64,000 nt of DNA from contig JAUNAC010000001.1 in NCBI GenBank assembly GCA_030527825.1, positions 1,079,464-1,143,463 of the forward strand, read 5' to 3'. This stretch comes from Lautropia sp. Its GTDB lineage: Bacteria > Pseudomonadota > Gammaproteobacteria > Burkholderiales > Burkholderiaceae_E. Under the pieces are notes generated by a model, which was not told where the DNA came from, searched no databases, and saw only the letters and a list, made by a program, of their open reading frames with translations. Of this stretch, positions 57,953 through 64,000 are shown in pieces. The first letter of the stretch is position 1; each line of letters opens with the position of its first letter. Both the position numbers and the translations under genes were made by a program.

Positions 57953-58596
57953 ACGTCGTCAATTCTCCGGCGGAAACGCTCATGCCATATCGCCGCCATC
58001 AACCGGATCCGTGGACGGTTGCAGACACGACGCTGGTGGAGCCAGCCCGTCAACGGGGGCTCATCATGGTGATGACCCTGATTCTGCTGGTGGTCATGGC
58101 TTTGGGCACGGCGGTGGCTGTTCGTCTCTCGCTCACCACGGATATGGTAGGGGCCAATCTGCGCGAACGATCCATCGCCTTTCAGGCGGCAGAATCTGCT
58201 TTGCGCTATTGCGAAGAGAAGGTCATCAAAAATTTCAGTGAAATTCCCATGCTGGTCGGTTATTCGAAGCCTTATGAGTGGATGGATGACAAAGTCTGGC
58301 TGGGTAGTGCCAGCATGGCAGTGCCGCGCAGCGAGCTGGGGTTGTCGCAGACAGTCAAATATGATCCGCGGTGTCTGTTCAGGTATCTGAGCATCGACGA
58401 ATGGCGCATGATTGCTCCGCCCGAGCCAGGGACCGTCACGGCCGAGTCCCGGGGTTTTGACCCTGAACGCTTTGCGTTTGTGCGAATTACCGCTCGCGGG
58501 TTTGGGCCGCAGTATATACCGTACACTGGCGATGATTATCAGACGGCCCGTGGTTCGGAAGTCCGTCTGCAATCCATGGTGAGAACTATCAAATGA
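57949..58596 (+). CDS. pilX: Type IV pilus assembly protein PilX
   Basis: Protein of 215 residues. A hydrophilic head is followed by QRGLIMVMTLILLVVMALGTAVAVRLS, the PilX-type hydrophobic segment that lacks the Glu +5 of other pilins. The following MVGANLRERSIAFQAAESALRYCE is conserved in this family. It is a minor pilin that joins FimT/PilV/PilW and PilY1 in initiating the fibre. Start at the ATGA overlap with pilW. Confidence 0.87.
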   Translation: MNVVNSPAETLMPYRRHQPDPWTVADTTLVEPARQRGLIMVMTLILLVVMALGTAVAVRLSLTTDMVGANLRERSIAFQAAESALRYCEEKVIKNFSEIPMLVGYSKPYEWMDDKVWLGSASMAVPRSELGLSQTVKYDPRCLFRYLSIDEWRMIAPPEPGTVTAESRGFDPERFAFVRITARGFGPQYIPYTGDDYQTARGSEVRLQSMVRTIK

Positions 58597-58711
58597 AGGT
58601 ATTTGTGACACAGCAGCCGAGGCCGCTTCGCCAACAGGCGTATGATGGCGCAGGCGGTGAACGGACGACTGTCCTGGAAGAAAGGGGCATGGTGCATGCC
58701 GCCCGCCGGCA

Positions 58712-58742
58712 CCGGCGGCCCCAGCAAACCGCCGGGGTTTTT
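58712..58742 (+). terminator. Rho-independent terminator-like hairpin before the pilE-like gene
   Basis: CCGGCGG (58712-58718) pairs with CCGCCGG (58729-58735) around a 10-base loop and is followed by GGTTTTT. It sits 116 bases after pilX and only about 20 bases before the probable pilin start, so it may act as an attenuator rather than an operon end. Confidence 0.65.
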
Positions 58743-58760
58743 CAAATACTGAGAGCAAGA

Positions 58761-59234
58761 ATGCCGGCTGCCCCCGTCCACCGGATTCGTCCCCATTCCA
58801 GAATGCAGGGATTCACGCTGATTGAGTTGCTCATCGCATTGGCCATCGTCGGCATCCTGTCGGCCATTGCCGTTCCGTCCTATTTTTCGTATATCCAGCG
58901 CGCGAGCCGAGCAGACGCCAAGGCCGTCCTGATGGACGCCACCCAGTACATGCAGCGTTTCTATTCCCTGCATAACTCCTATGAAAAGCAACGCAATGGC
59001 ACCCTGCTTCAGTTGCCGGAAAGCTTGCGTAAATCGCCGCGGAGTGGCACGCCACTGTATGACATTACGGTTAGTACCGCGGAAGAGGGCAGTAGTTATA
59101 CCCTACGGGCAGAGCCCAGAACCCATAACGATCCTTGTGGCGCCCTGATACTGAACAGTCGTGGAGTGCGCAGTAACGACACGAGCAAGGTGCAGGGTAA
59201 GGAAAAAATGTCAGCAGGCGCCTGCTGGCGGTGA
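58761..59234 (+). CDS. Type IV pilin, PilE/ComE-like minor pilin
   Basis: Prepilin of 157 residues from the chosen start. The segment G-FTLIELLIALAIVGILSAIAVPSYFSY is a near-consensus class III N-terminus, followed by ASRADAKAVLMDATQYMQRFYS, typical of PilE-like proteins in minor-pilin operons. Cys residues at DPCGAL and AGACWR form the D-region pair. Starts at 58593 (ATGA overlap with pilX, 72-residue leader), 58761 (17-residue basic leader) and 58803 (3-residue leader) are all in frame; 58761 seems most natural. Confidence 0.85.
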   Translation: MPAAPVHRIRPHSRMQGFTLIELLIALAIVGILSAIAVPSYFSYIQRASRADAKAVLMDATQYMQRFYSLHNSYEKQRNGTLLQLPESLRKSPRSGTPLYDITVSTAEEGSSYTLRAEPRTHNDPCGALILNSRGVRSNDTSKVQGKEKMSAGACWR

Positions 59235-59267
59235 TGTGGATGTGATGATGCTGATGATGGGTGATTC

Positions 59268-59681
59268 ATGAGAGAGACGACATCCGTGGCATATCGACGC
59301 TGGGCAGCGGGGGCCTGGGAGGCGGCAGGAAACGACGAGTTGCTTGCTGCACCACCGGTGGATACGGCCGTTGATGTATTGGCTCCTGAGAATGACGAGG
59401 CGGGTGCCTTGTCTCTGGAGGCACTGCCGTCATCATGCGACGTCCTGGCCGGGTTGTGTGGCTATCTCGAAACAGGGGAATCCGACGTCTGCCGCTGGGA
59501 TGATTTCACGGGGGCGGATGAACCGGACTGGCATCTGGATGTGCCTGCTTTTGACAGCCTGGAGAGCTTCGCGGGGTTTGAAGGGTTCGACCCGGTGTCT
59601 TCCGATATTGAGGCGAAGGAGGTGCGTGCTTCATTGGCGCAGGAAGTGTCCGCGCCCCACAGCAGCATGCTGCCCGGTTGA
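59268..59681 (+). CDS. Hypothetical acidic protein in the pilus cluster
   Basis: A 137-residue frame starting ATG at 59268, 33 bases after the pilin stop, same strand. The product is strongly acidic (many Asp and Glu), has no signal peptide or membrane helix, and carries two Cys (SSCDVLAGLC). I do not recognise it. A weak ribosome-binding site and lack of known relatives make coding status uncertain. The terminator at 59799 ends the transcript it would belong to. Confidence 0.4.
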   Translation: MRETTSVAYRRWAAGAWEAAGNDELLAAPPVDTAVDVLAPENDEAGALSLEALPSSCDVLAGLCGYLETGESDVCRWDDFTGADEPDWHLDVPAFDSLESFAGFEGFDPVSSDIEAKEVRASLAQEVSAPHSSMLPG

Positions 59682-59798
59682 GTAGAGAGATCATCGACAT
59701 TCATGAGGGTATTGATGAGTACCGACCAGTCGAATGACGCTGGCATTCAATGACGTATCAATATCCTGGCCAGCCTCCAGCGGTGTGGTCGGTGTCAG

Positions 59799-59827
59799 AA
59801 AAGGGCTGCTTTTCAGCAGCCCTTTTT
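59799..59827 (+). terminator. Rho-independent terminator between the minor pilins and pilY1
   Basis: GGGCTGC (59803-59809) pairs with GCAGCCC (59816-59822), extended by AAAA/TTTT, with a T-run to 59827. The symmetric A and T runs would allow function on both strands. pilY1 must therefore have its own promoter in 59828-60011, where I see no convincing match. Confidence 0.9.
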
Positions 59828-60011
59828 AATGCGGCAAGGATCAACGGTTCATGAGGCCGGCCATATGGTGGCACCGTTTGTCGTTTTCTGAATGGCGGCA
59901 GTCCGCCATGCCTTGTTTCCAGACCGTAGCTGTAGTGTGATTGCGGGGAGCGCAGCGCAGGCCGCCCAAGGTGGGGCAGGAGGGCAGCGTGATGATTTCT
60001 GGAGAAATCGT

Positions 60012-63000
60012 ATGACAGTGGGCGACAAAAGGGTTGAGGTGGTGGGCACAGACAGTGGGGCGCGTTGTCCCGGGGTTCGAGCAGGGGCTGGTCGTGCCGT
60101 TCAGCTGGCCCTGGTGTGGATGGCGTCAATGGCATGGCTGCCGGCGCAGGCAGAGGTGGCGCAGCATTCCCTGGTGGTCGTGACTCCGCCAGTGGTAGAG
60201 CCCAACATCATGTTTACGCTGGATGATTCGGGATCCATGGCCTTCAACACGTTGCCAGATTCGGATCCCATGCCGGGTCTGTATGCCTTTCATCCTGATG
60301 AGCTCAAGAAATTAGTCGGTAGCTATGACGTGGCGGGGTTGCTGGATACGGCTGACGATAACATCCTGTCCATGCGCAAGCGTTCATCCGATGTCAATCT
60401 GCTGTACTACAACCCGAAAGTGTCGTACAAACCCTGGTTGACCCCGAAAGGGGAGAAAGGCCCCGATGCGAATCCCAAGGCGGCACACTATTTCTACGGC
60501 CACGAAGGTGACGTCACCGTCAACCTGGAAGGGGAGATACCCGTTGGTCAAAATTTCACCGTATGTGCTCCGCCAACACAATTTCCGCAAGAATGGCCAT
60601 CGGATTGGCAGCGCACGAATGCGGTCGGACAGAAGCGTTATACCAAATGCGAAAAGGCGCCTAATCGTCCCACAACCATCAAACCTGCTACTTATTACGT
60701 CTTGCAGCCAGGCAAGGATCCGTGGAAACTCGACAGTTACAAGCGCGTGTCGATTGCGGACATGCCATCAGACGATGCAACCATCGATATTGAAACGACT
60801 GAACGGGAAGAGTGCGCCGTTAAATCAATCAAGGTTCGGTCATGTACCCGTCGCCAGGAATACCAGAACTTTGCCAACTGGTATCAGTATTATCGTACAC
60901 GGTATCTGTTAGCCGTGGCAGCGGTAGGTGAGGCATTCAACAAGCAGCTGGGGTCGGATGTCCGTGTGGGATATGGAAGTATCAATAAGGTTCCAAATAA
61001 AACCAGCAGATATCGTGACTATGATTTCAACAAGGTGATCAAACAAGGTGTACAGCGATTCGGGCAGGAGCAGAAAAGTCAGTTTTTGACTTGGCTTCAG
61101 CAGTTGACACCGAATGGTGGCACGCCTTTGCGTCTGGCGTCGATTGCGGTGGGCGAGTACTTCAGGGGGGATGAACCGTGGACCGATCAGGATAGACGTG
61201 GCCGGACACGGCGACTGAGCTGCCGACGCTCCTACCATATTCTGATGACGGATGGCCAATATAACGATGGTCAGGATGGCGATACGGAAATTGGCCGACA
61301 CGGGGGCATGTCTGATGCAGACACGACCGTAGGTCCCGAGATTTATGGTAACCGCAGAAACCGGTTGACTTATCAATATAATCCAAAGGAGCCGGGGAAC
61401 CAGATATATCCTAGCAGCGCCAGTAACAGCCTGGGCGATATTGCCATGTATTACTGGAAGAATGATTTGAGGCCGGATATTCCAAATAATATCGTACCAG
61501 ACAAGGATGACCCTTCGTTCTGGCAGAATCTCACCATGTATACGCTGTCTTTCGGCGTGGATGGTTTGTTGAAGGCGGGTACTACCGAACAGCAGGCGCA
61601 AACACTCAAAGACATTGCCGAAGGTAAACAGCATTGGCCTGAACGCATTCCCAAAGAGTCACCCCAGGCGATCGATGACCTCTGGCATGCGGCTGTGAAC
61701 AGCCATGGTCGCTATCTTAACGTCAAGAACAGTACGGAATTTCTGGCCTCCATGCGCCAGATTCTGGCCGAGATCGTCGACCGTACCGGTACGACAGCCG
61801 GGGTGTCGGTCAGCAGCCGTGCGTTGCAGGTAGACAATCAGAAATTCGTTCCGTCGTTTACTACCCGCAGCTGGACAGGGGATCTGCAGTCCTATCTGGT
61901 CAACGATAAAGGTGAACAGGGCAAACTGCAGTGGAGTGCAGCCAACAAGATGCGGCACTGGAGTCTGCGCAAGGGCATTGTTGGCAATGGTGAAGACAAC
62001 GGTACCAAGGCAAATGATTTCTACTGGATTCAGGGCAAGAATGGAGATCTGTCGGACAAGCTGAAGCAGGATTTGATGGACAGTTTCGGCTGGACAGGCA
62101 AACGGGATAATGTCTGGGAAGGGCGCGGTCGTCAGCTGGTGGCCTATCTGATGGGCGATACCAACTACGAAAATCAGTACTTTCGTCCACGTCGTGGCGC
62201 CCTGGGCCAGATCGTGAATTCATCGCCGATTTTCCTGGGCGCAGCTACCAATCAGGGCTATGCGGCACTGCCGGCGGAAGTGGGTGTTGGGGGCAGGATG
62301 AACTCATCTGGGCGGGACGGCTACAAGAAGTTCGTCACGGAGAAGGAAAAACGTCAGAAGCTGGTGGTGGTCGGTGCCAATGACGGGTTTGTGCATGTAT
62401 TCCGTGCCAGTGATGGTGTCGAGCGGATGGCCTATGCTCCCCGGGTGGTGGTCATGGAAATGGCCCGGCTGGCCCGGAAGGGCAATAATGAGCACCGCTT
62501 CCTGATGGATGGCCCGCTGGTGGAGGCGGATGCCTATCTGGACGGTCACTGGCAGAATCTGGTGGTGGGGACAACGGGTGCCGGGCCAGCCGCGGTATTT
62601 GCCTTGGACATGACCCGGACAGCTGACAAGGATCTGGGTACACGATCCTTCATGTGGGAGCTGGATGCCAAGCGCGAGCCGAGCCTGGGACATGTGCTAT
62701 CGGCACCTGAGGTGGGCATGCTGCGTGATGGCACCTGGGTCGCTGTGTTCGGTAACGGCTATGACAGCGCAGATGCCAGGGCGAAGTTGCTGGTGGTGGA
62801 TGTCAAAACGGGCCGGGTTCTCAAGGTGCTGGATACTGGCCGAGGCTCGAAAAGCCAGCCGAATGGGCTGGGCGGGGTGAAGCTGTTGCGTGACGGCAAT
62901 CAGGTGATCACGGCTGCCTACGCGGGTGACCTCTTTGGCAATATGTGGAAATTCGATCTGTCAGGTGACAGGAATGCCTGGAAGGTGTCGTTCGGCGGCC

Positions 63001-63848
63001 GGCCGCTGTTCACGGATGCCGGCAGGCGTCCATTCACCGCTGCTCCTGCGCTGGTGCAGCATCCCCGGGGCGGCACCATGGTGCTGGCGGGTACGGGCAA
63101 GCTGTTTGAAGAGGGCGATGAGGCCCAGGATCAGCAGGATTCGCTCTACGGTTTATGGGACGATTCGACGCTGGTACAGCAGAAGGGAGCGAACGGTGCC
63201 TCGCAGACGGTTGGCTGGCAATGGAAAGAGGGCACATCCATTTCGTCCGACAAGCTGGTGGTGCGCCGGCAGAACCTGAACAGCGTCAGTGGGCTGTCAG
63301 TCGACGCAGATGCCAACAAGGTGCTGGACTGGAGCAAGGATCGCGGCTGGCAGATTCCGCTGGACATGAGTGTAGAACGCGGACTGCGACTGATTGTGCA
63401 GCCGCAGCTGGTGTCTGGCATGGCGCTCTTTGAGTCCATGACGCCGGTGGTGGGAACGGACTATGTTGATAACCCCTGTGCGGATCTGGTCAATGTGCCG
63501 GGGTTCAGCCACTTTGTGGACCCGATCACCGGGGGCATGTCGACCAAGCAGATCATTGATACCAACAAGGATGGCAAAGTCAACGGAGATGATGGACGTG
63601 TTTCGGGCTGGCGGGTGGAGAACTGGACAGGTCGCTCCGTGGTGCTCAGCGAAGCGCCGCCCAAGCCCTGTGCAAATGCCAAATGCACAGAGGCGAAGAA
63701 ATCGACCCTGTGCCCTGACGGTTCGCTCGCCAGCGTATCGCTCACGGCGGACAGCCGGCAGGTGCTGTGCGTGGGGGTCCCGCCGCCCAGCCGCTGGTGG
63801 TGGCGTGAATTGACGGTTCCTGACCATGTTACTGGTGCCGGCAGTTAG
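60012..63848 (+). CDS. pilY1: Type IV pilus tip-associated adhesin PilY1
   Basis: Large secreted or pilus-tip protein of 1278 residues. The signal sequence is long, its hydrophobic part (AVQLALVWMASMAWLPAQA) ending near residue 48. FTLDDSGSM provides a von Willebrand A type metal site (DxSxS). The N-terminal domain spans about 50-600. The C-terminal PilY1 beta-propeller (about 690-1180) includes VVVGANDGFVHVFRASDG. A calcium-loop motif DTNKDGKVNGDD is at about residue 1182, near the C-terminal end. Start 60012 follows ggaga by 6 bases; the frame is open to 59892. PilY1 promotes extension and adhesion or surface sensing. Confidence 0.92.
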   Translation: MTVGDKRVEVVGTDSGARCPGVRAGAGRAVQLALVWMASMAWLPAQAEVAQHSLVVVTPPVVEPNIMFTLDDSGSMAFNTLPDSDPMPGLYAFHPDELKKLVGSYDVAGLLDTADDNILSMRKRSSDVNLLYYNPKVSYKPWLTPKGEKGPDANPKAAHYFYGHEGDVTVNLEGEIPVGQNFTVCAPPTQFPQEWPSDWQRTNAVGQKRYTKCEKAPNRPTTIKPATYYVLQPGKDPWKLDSYKRVSIADMPSDDATIDIETTEREECAVKSIKVRSCTRRQEYQNFANWYQYYRTRYLLAVAAVGEAFNKQLGSDVRVGYGSINKVPNKTSRYRDYDFNKVIKQGVQRFGQEQKSQFLTWLQQLTPNGGTPLRLASIAVGEYFRGDEPWTDQDRRGRTRRLSCRRSYHILMTDGQYNDGQDGDTEIGRHGGMSDADTTVGPEIYGNRRNRLTYQYNPKEPGNQIYPSSASNSLGDIAMYYWKNDLRPDIPNNIVPDKDDPSFWQNLTMYTLSFGVDGLLKAGTTEQQAQTLKDIAEGKQHWPERIPKESPQAIDDLWHAAVNSHGRYLNVKNSTEFLASMRQILAEIVDRTGTTAGVSVSSRALQVDNQKFVPSFTTRSWTGDLQSYLVNDKGEQGKLQWSAANKMRHWSLRKGIVGNGEDNGTKANDFYWIQGKNGDLSDKLKQDLMDSFGWTGKRDNVWEGRGRQLVAYLMGDTNYENQYFRPRRGALGQIVNSSPIFLGAATNQGYAALPAEVGVGGRMNSSGRDGYKKFVTEKEKRQKLVVVGANDGFVHVFRASDGVERMAYAPRVVVMEMARLARKGNNEHRFLMDGPLVEADAYLDGHWQNLVVGTTGAGPAAVFALDMTRTADKDLGTRSFMWELDAKREPSLGHVLSAPEVGMLRDGTWVAVFGNGYDSADARAKLLVVDVKTGRVLKVLDTGRGSKSQPNGLGGVKLLRDGNQVITAAYAGDLFGNMWKFDLSGDRNAWKVSFGGRPLFTDAGRRPFTAAPALVQHPRGGTMVLAGTGKLFEEGDEAQDQQDSLYGLWDDSTLVQQKGANGASQTVGWQWKEGTSISSDKLVVRRQNLNSVSGLSVDADANKVLDWSKDRGWQIPLDMSVERGLRLIVQPQLVSGMALFESMTPVVGTDYVDNPCADLVNVPGFSHFVDPITGGMSTKQIIDTNKDGKVNGDDGRVSGWRVENWTGRSVVLSEAPPKPCANAKCTEAKKSTLCPDGSLASVSLTADSRQVLCVGVPPPSRWWWRELTVPDHVTGAGS

Positions 63849-63920
63849 GCGATCCAGCGCAACAGATCAAGGTTGTTGCCGAAGCCATCCCTGATCGGAG
63901 CACGGCAGGGGTGGAAAAGA

Positions 63921-63957
63921 AAGGCCGGGCCACGCCGTGCAGGCGTGCCCCGGCCTT
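63921..63957. terminator. Strong hairpin after pilY1, probable terminator
   Basis: AAGGCCGGG and CACGCC (63921-63936) pair with GGCGTG and CCCGGCCTT (63942-63957) around a 5-base loop with one C/C mismatch. The A and T ends are short. The last ~40 bases of the window beyond it hold no identifiable gene. Confidence 0.7.
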
Positions 63958-64000
63958 CTGTCATGTTGTGTTAGGTTCAGGGAAAGCTTTTGGCAAAGGT

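Noticed and set aside
1-64000. CRISPR arrays, insertion sequences, prophage genes, rRNA operons, additional tRNAs
   Set aside because: I looked for spaced short repeats, transposase or integrase motifs other than XerD, and tRNA-like cloverleafs other than tRNA-Sec, and found none.

Overview
The window is one contiguous, GC-rich stretch of chromosome from a betaproteobacterium, almost certainly order Burkholderiales. The evidence is the order of housekeeping genes: xerD-plsY-tsaD, then rpsU-yqeY-dnaG-rpoD with a sigma-70 carrying a long Lys/Ala-rich head, and a second core set tsaE-amiC-mutL-miaA-purM-hda-HAD phosphatase-pcnB-folK. I cannot name the genus from sequence alone. There are no rRNA genes, CRISPR arrays, transposases or phage genes. 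The only tRNA is the selenocysteine tRNA.

Layout. 0.3-5.6 kb: cstA with its small partner ybdD, an unusual Hfq-like protein with long tails, rlmJ, and a small cassette holding a cysteine hydrolase flanked by a 180-bp direct repeat of the rlmJ 3' end. 5.6-12.7 kb (minus strand): a pseudoazurin-like copper protein, a FecBCDE-type metal-chelate importer, a GNAT enzyme and an exbD-exbB-tonB set, i.e. an iron-acquisition block. 13-20 kb (plus): a fused GTP cyclohydrolase II/I with a degenerate RibB-like head, galE, and a ProX-ProW-ProV osmoprotectant importer behind a structured leader. 20-28 kb: folK, pcnB, HAD phosphatase, a second FecBCDE-type importer, hda and purM. 28.5-38.1 kb (plus): a complete selenium module consisting of a Sec-containing formate dehydrogenase (alpha, beta, gamma subunits), fdhE, selA, selB and selC. 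38-50 kb: miaA, mutL, dedA, a glycosyltransferase, amiC, tsaE, xerD, plsY, tsaD and a flavoprotein. 50-55.5 kb: the rpsU-yqeY-dnaG-rpoD macromolecular synthesis operon, ended by a strong terminator. 55.7-63.9 kb: a type IV pilus minor-pilin cluster ending in pilY1.

How it fits together. SelA and SelB, tRNA-Sec and an in-frame UGA with a textbook SECIS hairpin make the respiratory formate dehydrogenase translatable. MiaA, encoded antisense to tRNA-Sec, belongs to the family that modifies A37 of tRNAs reading U-starting codons. TonB-ExbBD would energise outer-membrane uptake feeding one or both FecBCDE importers. The pseudoazurin and the formate dehydrogenase suggest a flexible respiratory chain. 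Accessory modules (selenium/formate, second importer, glycosyltransferase plus dedA) sit between members of what I recall as a contiguous core block in related genomes.

No wholly new multi-gene system is proven here. The most interesting observations are the miaA/selC antisense overlap in which the miaA stop codon is the complement of the tRNA-Sec anticodon, the rlmJ 3'-end duplication whose differences are all synonymous, the degenerate RibB-RibA-FolE fusion, the Hfq-like protein with long tails, and a 21-codon ORF plus a 13-bp perfect hairpin ahead of a lone glycosyltransferase.
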